64,000 nt of DNA from Ophiura sarsii. Its lineage: Eukaryota > Echinodermata > Ophiuroidea > Amphilepidida > Ophiuridae. Shown piece by piece: positions 12,201 through 22,421 of the stretch. Under the pieces are notes generated by a model. It did not search any database and was not told the origin of the DNA. It saw only the letters and a program-made list of their open reading frames with translations. The translations under genes and the position numbers were made by a program. The stretch lies in NCBI GenBank assembly GCA_035610835.1, contig CM069447.1:42480648-42544647 (forward strand). Reading direction: 5' to 3'. How positions within the stretch are numbered: the stretch's first letter is position 1; each line of letters begins with the position of its first letter.

Positions 12201-12450
12201 CGTGGTACGTGGAGACATTCTGGAACCCGACTCTTTGAAGATCCAGGTAGATGGAGTTGATGTGATTCCTAGGGTGTCTACAATCAGAAGTGCATTGACG
12301 CTACTGTTAGCAACATACTACATATTTGATATATCATACCCAGTGCAAGTAGTCAACACGCTTACTTTCATTCAGAAGTATCTCCTGAAATTAGATACAA
12401 ATTGCTGTACACCAAATACAGTCCTGAGATTGGCAGGGGCCATTTTGTAA
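3164..12450 (+). CDS. Gene A: SAM-domain (SAMD3-like) multi-exon gene
   Basis: Nine exons with consensus GT-AG borders were assembled by eye: 3164-3248, 4239-4395, 4972-5166, 5956-6045, 7098-7301, 8350-8550, 9979-10153, 10850-10932 and 12178-12450. Exons 1-2 give a SAM-like domain (ELEEWLHQNGFD ... MVRDLFPNS). The middle holds a conserved helical region (LPKMPRQLKQ ... YPFLRDKSA) and a Lys/Arg-rich part. The last exon holds a module, ALTLLLATYYIFDISYP, ending in FIQ, shared with gene B and fragment C. This layout resembles SAMD3-like proteins, which are multicopy in many aquatic animals. No ATG lies in exon 1, so a 5' exon is missing or lost. Reading phase joins at every junction except exon 4 to 5. 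The zinc-finger/DDE frame lies just downstream on the same strand. SAM domains usually mediate protein interaction; the molecular role is unknown. Confidence 0.7.
4239..4395 (+). CDS. Gene A exon 2 (SAM domain, second half)
   Basis: Starts after CTTTTCAG and ends before GTAAGT. It encodes MTGAICLKLSDRMVRDLFPN, typical of SAM helices 3-5, then an acidic linker (DEEEEVTPDE). It joins in frame to 4972. Confidence 0.75.
4972..5166 (+). CDS. Gene A exon 3
   Basis: Bounded by CTTCCAG and GTAAGT. It encodes an acidic/polar linker and then LPKMPRQLKQSLEDKDPGF and a helical segment. The equivalent in gene B is LPKFSMNVQAQLARGNSD at 31887-32113. Confidence 0.7.
5206..5400. repeat. Intronic foldback element
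   Basis: Inverted arms: CCTTCGTCGAGTTCATTTTT at 5206 with its complement ending at 5400, and TTTTCGACGCGACTCCGGA paired with TCCGGAGTCGCGTCGAAAA. It lies in gene A intron 3. Confidence 0.7.
5956..6045 (+). CDS. Gene A exon 4
   Basis: Follows CACACAG and ends at GTAAGT; joins exon 3 in frame. It encodes YITKAQYAEAILKLLAAYPF and LRDKSATGY, matching GKSMVSRYPCVRKAG in gene B. Joining this donor directly to exon 5 breaks the frame, so a small exon may be missed or the splice site is damaged. Confidence 0.65.
7098..7301 (+). CDS. Gene A exon 5 (basic region)
   Basis: 68 codons in phase 0 between TTTTCAG and GTAAGT. It encodes a Lys/Arg-rich stretch (IKNKFKKEREPL, YGRKRKAEF), equivalent to ALSTRIRHVRWRKRKMEK in gene B. 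Confidence 0.75.
7526..7865. mobile_element. Intronic foldback MITE, about 340 bp
   Basis: Left end TATAGATGAGGTGACCG with TGACGCCCTCTGTTGATT mirrors the right end AATCAACAGAGGGTGTC ... CGGTCACACCATCTATA. It sits in gene A intron 5. No coding capacity. Confidence 0.75.
8350..8550 (+). CDS. Gene A exon 6
   Basis: 67 codons in phase 0, between ATTACAG and GTAAGT. It encodes an acidic start (ASDEGEDDAS) and a helical region, HVQIMSKEMSKVTPS ... WTRTYHHRQEVI. Matches the KNHIKLLLKKCFFNNQSYI part of gene B in position. Confidence 0.75.
9016..9130 (-). mobile_element. Possible LINE 3' end, minus strand
   Basis: Read on the minus strand, it ends in AAATAAAGATTGATTGATAT, the short-repeat tail seen on many CR1/L2-type LINEs. 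No RT sequence is attached. Confidence 0.35.
9683..9830. repeat. Dispersed repeat, copy 1
   Basis: Shares GGTCCACTTTTAGGATTGTG, CCCTGGAGGCATT and ATGTCAAATC blocks, in the same order and strand, with 17955-18095. Unclassified interspersed repeat in gene A intron 6. Confidence 0.6.
9979..10153 (+). CDS. Gene A exon 7
   Basis: Follows GCTTTCAG and ends before GTACG. It encodes YIMKGVNIAQEINSSMGKLG followed by a Lys-rich helix (KKAAKKLLDRNLCKKE). Joins in frame to 10850. Confidence 0.7.
10850..10932 (+). CDS. Gene A exon 8
   Basis: Bounded by TTCAACAG and GTACGT, in frame on both sides. It encodes LDNILALAGLPAIFNEKTEF. Short exon in the position of gene B exon 34718-34807. Confidence 0.7.
11217..11396. 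repeat. Foldback element in gene A intron 8
   Basis: Outer arms AAATATTTACTG / CAGTAAATATTT and inner arms GGTGCAAAATAG and GGCCTACTATTTTCCC pair around 11300. A near-complete hairpin of about 180 bp. Confidence 0.75.
11741..11833. repeat. Near-perfect hairpin, 41-bp arms
   Basis: CCAGGGCAAAAAGTGGAT, then AAAAAAGTACTATTGCCCTC, is mirrored after a spacer containing TGACGTCA. Stem mismatches are rare, which suggests a young foldback element. Confidence 0.8.
12178..12450 (+). CDS. Gene A last coding exon (shared C-terminal module)
   Basis: Follows ATCAACAG, phase 0, and ends at TAA 12448-12450. It encodes VVVVRGDILEPDSL ... ALTLLLATYYIFDISYP ... FIQKYLLKLDT. The Tyr-Tyr-x-Phe/YP/FIQ pattern recurs in gene B (AVYYVFQFQYP) and fragment C (FKCHYRFGLEY). 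A strong donor, GTAAGT, lies two bases after the stop region (12453) and could splice to the acceptor at 13600, linking this exon to the zinc-finger frame. Confidence 0.75.
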   Translation: MISPSPVVVVRGDILEPDSLKIQVDGVDVIPRVSTIRSALTLLLATYYIFDISYPVQVVNTLTFIQKYLLKLDTNCCTPNTVLRLAGAIL

Positions 12451-12452
12451 GA

Positions 12453-13600
12453 GGTAAGTTTGTTGCTTTATTATAAATTAATTGCCGAGAATAAAAGCTA
12501 TAATTTTGTTGTGTGGTTGTCAAACCTGTATTATATGGTGAGACTAAACCACAGAAAAAACTAGAGCTGATGCACACATGTAGAAAACTGTGCAGAATAT
12601 GTGTCACTATAGGGCTTTATTATGATGAACCAAACCAAAGAGAAAGAGATGAACACAACAAGAAATCTATGTTCAAATTTAGTGTTACCAGGATATAAAG
12701 TACATGGTTGCAGAATGTACACTGCAAAAACCTGATGAACATTGATTAAAGGTTGCATGCGGTTTTGTCAAAATTGTGTATCAAAATGCTAGTATAGGAA
12801 CTAAGATGTGCCCCAAGTGTGTCACAATGTGGCTGGCAACACAGGATCACAATACAATATAGATTCCCGGAATGTCACATCAATGTAGATCCGCGCTCCC
12901 GTGTAGCCAGGCCCATTGTTTTTACTTGTGTATCTTTAGAAAAAAATGCTGCTTTATGATAGGACATGCCATATAGAGTGTGTGTCCTATTTTGTACAAT
13001 TTCTTGGTTTCTTGGCACCCAACATTTTGTGTCTTGAAGATGATGCCCAATCCAATTTGAAGTTTGAAAGAATAAAAAATGTAAGACGAATCCAGACTGG
13101 CAACCATCTTGCTGTTTGCGCATTGAGGGTTGAATTATTGTACTCAAGGATTTATTTAGGCTGACAAGAGTGATATATTTTAGATTTGTATCTGAGCACA
13201 CCATGCAACATGCTATGAAAGTACCTGATAGCAGAAAAATTAGCCATAGCTTTGAAGGTTGCACCACTTGGCATTTACCAGGTGCTCTGAATAATTCAGG
13301 AGGTACAAGAACTCAACCCTCTGATGTACATGTCTGTCAAGATGACAGCTTCCACATAATGTTGAGTAAATTAAAACAGTCATAAGGCGTCTGGATTCCT
13401 TCTTATAACGGAACAGGATTGTAGGCCCTAGATACTTTAAAACCCTTGGAAATAGTCATGATCTTACTAATTTCCAGCTACTGAATCTTATGAGTTAATC
13501 ATTCAGTGCATGGTAATTACCTGTAGTTAAAAATATTATTCTTTTGCTTTGCAGCAACATGATTAATTGTTATTTTTGTATTCTTTTTCTCTCCACATAG
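12453..13600 (+). other. Candidate intron between gene A and its DDE frame
   Basis: Begins GTAAGTTTG and ends CTCCACATAG, just 23 bases before the ATG at 13624. No coding sequence is seen inside. If spliced, one transcript would carry both proteins, the stop of gene A preceding the second start. Confidence 0.4.
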
Positions 13601-13623
13601 GTTGAAACTGAGGGATCTGCATC

Positions 13624-14538
13624 ATGCCGCTACCATACAGTTGTTCTCTGTGTAAATTACCTGCCAAAAAACACTTTTTTACTATTAAGAAGCTTTGTCA
13701 GCATTTGGCTGTTTCGCACCAACATGAACCAGGATTTCGGTTTACATGTGGCATTAATCAATGTGAGAGTGAGTATTCAAAAGTGGCCTCCTTTCAAAAG
13801 CATCTATCTAGAAAGCACTCAAATGTTTGGAAATCTGTCGACAGGGATAATGCTGGAGCGATAGATCAAGAAGACTTAGTGGAAGTTGACCAATTGCAAG
13901 ATCATCATATTTTTGATTTTGGCAGTGATAATGACAGTTCACAGGATGATGAAGAGGATCACATAAGTGAAGAGAACATTGTTGGAAACCTTACACGGGC
14001 AATGACAATGTTTTCCTTGAAAATGAGGGAGAAACATGTTATTCCTTCTGTAGTAACAGGTGAAATATGTGGTACTATGCAAGAAATTTTGACTGAATTT
14101 GTTCAAAGGTCTTTTAAATTCCAGTGTTCTGAAAATGAAAATGCTACTGCCAAAGAAAAATGTGATGTTATGGTTGATATGATCACACAAGCATATGGTA
14201 AAGTTGCAACAGAACACAATCTTGTAAAGTACTGCACTGAGCAGCTTGGGATGATTAGACCCATTGAAATTGCTCTTGGTGTAAATACCAACCAGAAAAA
14301 ACAGAGTATGCAGTATGTTCCCATACTGGAGACAGTAAAGTTCATTCTAGGTAATGAGGATATTGTATCACATATTCTTCAACGTGAAAGACAGCACAAC
14401 CATGATCCAGATGTTTTGTGTGATTACAGAGATGGAGAAATTTTCAAAAATCACTCTTTTTATTCTACAGAATTAAATTGTGTAAAACTACAACTTCAGT
14501 TTTACATTGATGAATTTGAAGTGGTTATACCGAAGTGA
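13624..14538 (+). pseudogene. Gene A2 part 1: zinc-finger N-terminus of DDE transposase
   Basis: 304 residues from an ATG. Two C2H2 fingers start the protein: C7/C10/H27/H32 and C42/C47/H60/H65 (SFQKHLSRKH). An acidic linker (DFGSDNDSSQDDEED) and a helical region follow, then CDYRDGEIFKNHSFY and FYIDEFEVV. The same order is found in B and C. The natural continuation NPLGSKRG appears only at 16066, so the frame ends early because of the insertion starting near 14530. Family: animal zinc-finger DDE proteins I place near the CMC (CACTA/EnSpm-like) superfamily. Unless the insertion is removed by splicing the gene is broken. Confidence 0.7.
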
Positions 14539-16064
14539 AGACCTTCATTAAGCAGTCGCACAAGCAGTCATTTAAGTAGTCAATCTAGGCAGTCAAAATG
14601 AATGTCTTCCTATTTCTCAACATGTATGATTTAGGTCTTCGAAGACCTATTCGCAGTCGCTAAGCCTTCCCACAGCAAAGTTAATATGCAAATGAGCTAG
14701 CCGACTGCCTATTTGAAGATATATTTAAGCAGTCGAAGACCTATTCATCTTCGTCTTCGAAGACCTATCCATCTTCGTCTTTGAAGACCTATACCTATTT
14801 ATCTTCGAAGACCTATTCATCTTCATCTTCGAAGACCTATTCGTCTTCGAATAGGTCTTCGTCTTCGCTTAGCAGTCGACCGAAGCCCTATTCGCAGTCG
14901 CTAAGCCTTCCCACAGCAAACTTAATATGCAAATGAGCTAGAGCTTCATTTGTCGACTGCCTAAATGAAGACCATTAAAATAAGATATTGACTGATAGGT
15001 CTTCGAAGACGAAGACGAATAGGTCTTCGAAGACGAAAATAATAGGCAGTCGGCTAGCTCGTTTGCATAGTATGGAAAACAGGAGCGTTCCAATGAGGGA
15101 CACTAACTTCTAGGTTAGCGTCAAATTCACTAACCTAGAGGTTAAACTCTTGTTTAACGGCCGTGTGTATCGATCATGTTTAACTATAACCCTGAGTATA
15201 AAGCTAGAAAAATATCATGCCACAGATACATTAGTGCTCATGTGGTATGCATGCACCCCCACCCCCATCCTACTCCCCAACTCAACACCCTCCTCCAACT
15301 CAACAATCCCCCAACTCAAATATAACTCCATTGCATCCACATCTGTACATTTCATACAGGCACACTTTAATTTGCCTCCATCACCCACATGTCCCACACC
15401 AGATCAAATCTGCATAGAACCTTTATATATTACGATCTATAAGCTTACTAACTATATAAGCTTATGGATTTAACTATAAGTTAAAGCTTTACTATATTTT
15501 ACACATTTCAGCTATCTGAATGTAAGTGCAGTTCTATCTATATCCACATACCTGCTCTGCAAACAATAGTGATTCAAAATTCACATAGATATATCAAATA
15601 CCTCTGAAAGAAACCAAAATATCCATCATTTATGCTCCACAACCCAACTGCCATGCATCACAGCTAGACAACAACAGCAAATTTAAATTGGCAGTTGGGA
15701 TCATGTGACATGTATGCAAATTAGATTTTGACTGCTTATTAGGTCTTCAAAACAAAATAAGTCTTCATTGAAAAATATCTAAGTATTAAGTCTTCATTTG
15801 CTGTCATCAATTTTGTGTAAGTGTTTGTCTTCATTTTACTGACTGCCTAATTTCAAATGATATGTCTTCTTTAGGCTTTTGACTGCCTAATAGGTCTTCA
15901 TTTCGTTTGTCTTTAATTCTGACTGCCTATTATGTCTTCATTTTGTTTGTCTTCATTTGTCGACGCTCATGAAAATGTCTTCGACTGCTTAATAAGTCTT
16001 CGACTGCTTATGGGTTGTCTTCGACTGCCTAACGACTGCCTATTAGGCAGTCTTTTATGGTAAG
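14530..16064. mobile_element. 1.5-kb repeat-rich insertion splitting the A transposase
   Basis: Lies exactly between FEVV and NPLGSKRG of the transposase, which are contiguous in copies B and C. The block is built of two words, AGGCAGTCG/GACTGCCTA and TCTTCGAAGACCTAT, repeated many times on both strands, and contains palindromic clusters at both ends. Ends are roughly inverted (TACC...AAGAC left; complement at right). No transposase is inside, so it is non-autonomous. The reading frames inside (for example 15150-15473) have no recognisable content. Confidence 0.75.
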
Positions 16065-16065
16065 G

Positions 16066-17693
16066 GTAACCCACTAGGATCAAAGCGAGGAAAGCACAAA
16101 TTGAGTGCTGTATACTTCGTTATTGGGAACATCCATCCCAAGTTTCGCTCAAAACTGGAACATATCTACTTATGTTTGCTTGTCCGTTATGCATATGTAG
16201 AGAGTCAGGCAAATAATGACAGAGGCAAAACATACTCGTACAAAGTCATACTTGCCCCTCTTTTACATGATCTTGAAGTCTTCAAAACTGTTGGACTGGA
16301 TGTTATGTATCAAGGCAAAATAATACATTTCAAAGGCACCATATCAACATTGTCTGCAGACAATTTGTCTGCTCATGATATTGGCGGGTTTCAAAAACAT
16401 TTCAACTCTGGATGTATGTGTAGGGTGTGTATGACAAGAAAGGAAGACATTGCATTCAAGTTGTCAGAGGATAGTTGTGTAATTCGTAACAAAGCTGTGC
16501 ATGAGTATCATCTTAATGCTGTGGAAGTGGATCCTTCCAACCGATCTGTTTATGGTGTTGTTGGAAGGAGTGCATTTAGTGCTATAGACTCATTCAATGT
16601 GACTGAAGCTCTACCACCTGACATTATGCATGATTGTTTAGAAGGCGTATTTCCAATGGTACTTCAAATTGTTCTCGAAGCATTAGTAGATGATAATGAG
16701 GTACCACTTTCCCTGGATGATGTGAATTCTGGGATATTAAACTTCAGATATGGACAGAATGACAAAAGAAATAAACCACCAAACATCACTAGGTCAATGC
16801 TTAAGAATGGACTCTCTGGCAAGGCCTCTGAGAAGTGGTGTCTTTTCCGTCTGCTGCCTATGATTATAGGTAACAAGGTACCTGTTGGAGATGATGATTG
16901 GAAGTTTTACCTCTTATGCAGAGAAATGGCTGATTATTTGATGGCACCAGTATATCGTAAATCTTGGGGTGAATATCTGACAAATGTGATTGCTGAATTT
17001 CTTGAACTATTCGCCTCCTATCGCGACAATATCCCTTGTAAAGTGCACTACCTTATCCATTATCCTCGCTTGATGTTAACGTTTGGGCCTCTGATACTTT
17101 TGTGGTGCATGAGATTTGAGGCAAAGCACCAATACTTCAAAAAACTTGCTCATGTTGTCTGTAATTTCATAAATATAGCTCGAACTCTTGCAGAGAGGCA
17201 TCAGCAAAAACAGTGCTGGGAGCATTGTACTAAAACAGGACTTGGTAGAGCTATTGCAAATAGCAGCAAGCAAATAGACATTCAAAGTCTACCAGATAGA
17301 TTACAACAGGCTTTAAGAAACAAGTGGCATGAAAGCAATTTGTACCTAAGCGACAAGGATGAGCTGTGGATATGCAATGAACTAGAGATAAATAGTGTAA
17401 AATATCTTGTGGAAGATTGTTTTGTATTCAAGTTTGTACAAGCTGAAGATATTCCAGTTTTTATGCAAATCAAATTTTTGATCAGCTTCAGAAATATATG
17501 GTATTTGTGTGGATGTATAGTATTTCCAGGCAAATTTGAGGAGCACATGCATGCATATAGAGTCAAAAAAACAAATGACTGGATTGTATTATTGCCTGGT
17601 GAAGAGAAAGATCATCATGCACTTGATATTTACCATGATGCTGATAATGATTTGAACTACATTCCCATGCGTTACAAGTTGACAGCATACTGA
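16066..17693 (+). pseudogene. Gene A2 part 2: DDE transposase catalytic region
   Basis: Open from the insertion border (GNPLGSKRGKHKLS) to TGA at 17693; numbering here starts at the Leu codon at 16101. Candidate catalytic and zinc residues: SADNLS D87, CRVC C107/C110, DIMHDCLEGV D174/H177, and MRFEAKH E340. The D...CxxC...DxMH...E order is that described for CMC-superfamily (CACTA, Mirage, Chapaev) transposases, which cut and paste DNA. It has no stop over 530 residues, so the split by insertion may be recent. The assignment to CMC rests on motif order, not on a search. Confidence 0.7.
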
Positions 17694-17699
17694 GACTGA

Positions 17700-18795
17700 A
17701 AGCATTTTACTGTATTGGACTAAGTAGTAGGGGACATTACAAAGCTCTGCCGTTAATCTCATGGAGAGCTTTATTATACATGTAGGCTTCCATGGATCTG
17801 TTGCCATGTGAGGCAGTGATATTAAGCACTTGCAGATGAAGCAGTTAGGAGAGCATGCGTGAGCGATTGCTCTCACTTGCCTTAAAAATAAAGGTCTGTT
17901 AAAAATCTGGTATCTGTTATTCAGAGGGCCAGGAGCTGTGCGCATCTCCACCAAACACTACATGACTGTATGTGGTTCACTTTTAGGATTGTGAAGGGCA
18001 AACTAATGCCCTGGAGGCATTGTTATGTCCTTCTCAGTCCTGAAAGAGAATCAAATGTGGTGGACCAAATCTTTGATGATCTGTGAAATGTCAAATCGCC
18101 ACAAATTTTTCCAAATGTGGCACCAAAACCTTACAAATTTAGATTGAAACAGGTTTAGATTGAAACAGGTTTAGTCTGTTTTTCATATATATTTGACCCA
18201 CTAAAACCAAACCAGCCGTGAGTCGCACAAGACATTTTTTTCTGTTTTGTTGATGTTAAAAATGCTGAAATTACAAGCTTTAAAATGTCATATCATTGTA
18301 AAGATTGCTCAAAGTTGTGTCCATGACAAGTTTATGGAACCATATTTCTAAAAGTGTTCTTGCGACTCGCCGCAGGTTTTGTAGCATTTTTTAAATAACG
18401 AGGTGTCAATCGCTGAAATTTAGTAATGATAAAAACTTTGACTTATGTTGGTAAGGCCTAAAATTTGTTTGTTGTGTTTGTCCAAACGCGACCAACACAA
18501 AAATTGTGAAAAGGTTTTTACTCTATATTTTTCAATAAAATCAGGGTTATAATCAATCTCAATTGTCAATGTAAAAACATCTTAAAACTGATGCAATATG
18601 TATTTTGGGTTCTTTCATTAAGATTAACATCTTTGCTTGATATATCAAGTTTGTGTACATTTCATTTTGAGTGTTCTATGTGCGTTTTCATAGCAACATT
18701 TTTTTTTAAAAATTGATCGACCCAATTTTTTTGACTCGTATTTGGACAAACATAACATTTATTTTTTTAGGCCTAAAAGTGAAGTTGCTGCTATT
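17700..18795. other. Spacer with dispersed repeat copy 2
   Basis: 17955-18095 repeats the blocks of 9683-9830 in the same order. A small tandem copy, AGATTGAAACAGGTTT, lies at 18141-18176. Otherwise AT-rich; no gene seen. Confidence 0.5.
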
Positions 18796-19825
18796 CAGAC
18801 CCGTAACCGAGGAGGGCAGGCCCCCCCTTTTTCCGTCAACCCCCTAAAAATGCCCCCTTTTTCAGCATTTTAACATAAAGTTTCAAAACTTTTGTAGCCG
18901 AAAATGGCAATTTTGGACTAAAATTGAACAATTTTTTTCTACAACTGAGGGGCACATAAGTGTCGTTGCATGAATTTTTCAAGCACTGTAACTTTTAATA
19001 TATTTATATGTTGTACATAAAAGTATACACTTTTTTTAATGAAATGAGTCAGAGAATCCATTTTTGGTATCAAATTTCACTGAAAATTTAGTTTTTCATA
19101 TTTTTGCCCAAAAATGCCCTTTTTTGGGTCAAAATGGTTCCGTCAAGCTAACAAAGTCATTTTTGGGTAAAAAATTCCAGAATTTTACAAAAAGCATATA
19201 AATTCAATTATCTGGGAACCCTTTTTTTTTTTGACTTAAAACATTTTTAGTTCTGAAATTATTGACCAAAAAGTGCCAAAAAAGTGAATTTTGATATTTT
19301 GTTATCTCAAAAAGTGATTTTTGGCACTTTTTGGTCAATAATTTCAAAACTAAAAAAATTTAAGTCAAAAAAAAAAAAGGGTTCCCAGATACATTAATTA
19401 AGATGCTTTTTGTGAAATTTTGGAATTTTTTACCCAAAAATGATTTTGTTAGGTTGACAGAAAAAAAAATGGCCCAAAAAAAGGCATTTTTGGGCAAAAA
19501 TAAAAAATCATGATTTTCAGTGAAATTTTATTTGAAAAATGGATTTATTGAACCCTTAAAAAAAGGCATTTTTGGGCAAAAATAAAAAATCATGATTTTC
19601 AGTGAAATTTTATTTGAAAAATGGATTTATTGAACCCTACAAAATGTATAATTGTATGGAGAGTATTTGAATATTAAAGAAGTTATTGCAGTTTTACGGA
19701 GGGTGTCGCTGACACTTGACAGCCTCCTTAAGGTTCCCCTTGCGTCGACGGCCAGTGATAACGCGCCATATTATCCCTTTTTTTTAAATTCGCCTCCCCT
19801 TTTGTGACTCCTAGTTACGGGCCTG
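18796..19825. mobile_element. hAT-type foldback element, 1.03 kb
   Basis: Ends CAGACCCGTAAC and GTTACGGGCCTG are inverted. Flanks CTGCTATT and CTACTATT form a near-perfect 8-bp target duplication as for hAT elements. The inside is a large palindrome (AAAGTGCCAAAAAAGTG / GGCACTTTTTGG around 19300). An 80-bp tandem duplication lies at 19476-19637. No transposase. Confidence 0.75.
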
Positions 19826-21329
19826 CTACTATTAATATGCCAACAGATGTTGTGCCTTTATTGTGAACTACAGGGCATCAAGTGTTGATACTGCAAAATT
19901 AAATTCTTGCACATTGATGTGGAAAATCCCCCAAATTGCAGAAATTTCTTCTCATGGCAATGTTGACTTTTACAGTATCTCATAAAGGAAATATAAGGAT
20001 AGGACTTGGCCAAGTACAGTCAGTCTGCATGTCACGCGTGCAGCATCTATTTTCTAAGCACACAGCACGGCGTGACCTCGCCACTACCGAGCAATACCGA
20101 ATGTAAACATTGAAAACATCACACATTTCACGTCAATTTGTCTCGATATTTTACACTCAAAATTAAAATTGAAGACATTGATTATATCAGAAAAGGGTCA
20201 GTATTTATGTACATGCGTTGATTTTTGTCAAAACTAGACTATTTGGGGGTGAAAATAGAGAAATTCCGAATGCATTATTTTTGGAGATTTAAAAAAAAAA
20301 TGACACTAGAAAACGGCTAATTTCATACCTTTCTACAATACCGTCCTCTTTGATTATTCCTTGTAATCGTTGTAAGAATACTTGTTTAGTGAAAACTATC
20401 AAAATATCGGGATGATATCATCCTAAACGGTCAATACCACGAAAATAGTAGCATAAAGTATTTCCGGACCCGATGAAAATAATATTCCGGTCGATTAAGG
20501 TAATTCAGATCAGACCGGGCTATGACGTCAGGGGCTTGGCTCAAGTTCCGCTTTCTCATTGGCTGCTTGGCAAGACCAATAATTCGGGTCGTGTGCACAG
20601 CGTTTGTCAGAGGGTGTCGGTAGGTTATGTGAGGAGACAGGCTCCTGGGGTTTGAGAGTGGATTTGGAGGAGTCACACAGTGTATGGATGATAATATAGA
20701 ATAATTATTTTTTTTCCCGGGATTTTTTCCAAATTGGCTTTTTTAAGTTCTGACAAAAGACATTTGTCACTTCAGGGATCACTTCCCATCACAGAAAATT
20801 AAATCAGAGGGAAAACGCCGCCCTCCCCAGTCCCCCAACCACCCCCACCCCATGTCCCCTCTCCCACACACCAACCCCACAGAAAATGCATCTTTTAAAT
20901 TGAAATAATATCAATCGCAAGTGAAATCAATATCGATTTTATTTCCATAAAGTATAGTTGAAAACTTTGGTATCTTAAAAAGGTTGTTTTTTTACAAAAT
21001 CAGATTCATTTTATACCATTATCATGATCAGTAGTGACTCTCTAGATTGAAAACTCATCACTAAAATGAAATAGAATTGTTTGATGGGGGGGATCAAAAA
21101 TCTAATGAGTCATGCATGGTTCAGTAATCAGTATGCATGACCGAGTGTTTTTTAAAATTTATTATCAATTGCAACTGAAATCGATTGCGATTTTACTTTC
21201 AATAATTGAAAACTTTGGCAAAATCAGATTAATTTACCATTATCAGTAGTGAATCTATCTAGATTGAAAAACCATCGCTAAAATATACTAATATAGAATG
21301 TTTGATGAGAAAAATTGCAACAATCTATT
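19826..21329. other. Spacer with diverged direct repeats
   Basis: About 20895-21060 and 21140-21310 are diverged copies sharing CAAAATCAGATT, CATTATCA and TAGATTGAAAA blocks. A GC-richer patch near 20510-20590 holds TGACGTCA and inverted CCAAT words, but no gene could be tied to it. Confidence 0.45.
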
Positions 21330-21693
21330 AAAGGTATATTATGTGATCTTTTTTAGGGAACGCCCTCAATCCTCGAGAAAAAAAATGAAAGCAGATTTTC
21401 TTGAAGATTTACATTCCTGATCATAAATCGTACATAAGGCGATACGATTCTTAATGACTTCAAAATCATGGTTTTAGAGTGAAAATAAACTGTCAGAGTC
21501 TGCACTGACAACTTATTTTTACTCTAAATTCACTCTAAAACCATGATTTTGAGGTAATTAGGAATCGTATCGCTCTGTAACTTGGTATATATTCATAATT
21601 TATGACCAGAAATGTAAATCTGCAATAAAATCTGCTTCCAATCCAAAAAAGGACTGAGGGCGTCCCCTGGAAAGGATCACATGATATACCTTT
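21330..21693. mobile_element. Foldback MITE, 364 bp
   Basis: Inverted ends AAAGGTATATTATGTGATC and GATCACATGATATACCTTT, with inner arms ACTCTAAAACCATGATTTT. No coding potential. A poly-G tract follows at 21728-21743. Confidence 0.8.
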
Positions 21694-22421
21694 AGGCTTT
21701 AACGGTATATTATTACAGTGACATACCCGGGGGGGGGGGGGGCTAAAATAATTCCGTCGGTACATTTGCGAGTTCGACCATGCAATTTTTTCGGCCGGTT
21801 TTGAGGGCAACAACATCGCTACCCCCATGAGTGCTTTGTTTTTTCTTCAAATTTGTATCCACATTTTTACATCTGATAAATGAGGCTCTATGTGAAGGAT
21901 GAACACTTTTGCAATGGCGTTTTGTTAAAATTGAACGCTGTTTCAATGTGTTTGTTCGATTATAAATCTGACTATTATAATAGACCACTTCGTCGTGGGA
22001 ATACAAGAACATCGCAAGTGACATTTTGCAGGAGAAGTATTTTTTGTTCAATTTTGTTAACGTCAATTAAATTGTTTTACAATCTTAATGTATATTTGAT
22101 TGAAAATTAATTAATTCCTATTTGATTTAATGGATAAAATGTGTGGATTTGCCTTATTTTCATAAAAACAAACTATTAATAACTCAATTTGGCTGAAAAT
22201 GTGACTTACTACGTACGTTCTTGCATCCCCCGTACAGATTCCTTATATAATTCCTCAAACAAAACAAATTCATAAGTTTAGCATTCAAGTGCAAATTTAT
22301 TAAAACTTGTAAATCTCAATAGAAACTTTGCAGAAACTGTTCCTGCACATTTGTTGCAACTTTTATTGTCCACACACATGTCATTTGGAGAATCCAGCAT
22401 GAGATGATATCATTATTCACT
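21694..22421. other. Spacer with poly-G tract
   Basis: AT-rich sequence downstream of the minus-strand terminal exon; includes G run 21728-21743. No gene recognised. Confidence 0.5.

Noticed and set aside
12875..13267. 130-codon minus-strand frame in the candidate intron
   Set aside because: No splice or start context and no recognisable domain.
15150..15473. 107-codon frame inside the insertion in A2
   Set aside because: Pro/Thr-rich low-complexity translation of C-rich sequence; no motif and no conservation evidence.
20473..20676. Promoter with CRE and CCAAT words
   Set aside because: The words are present, but no downstream gene or exon could be linked to them.
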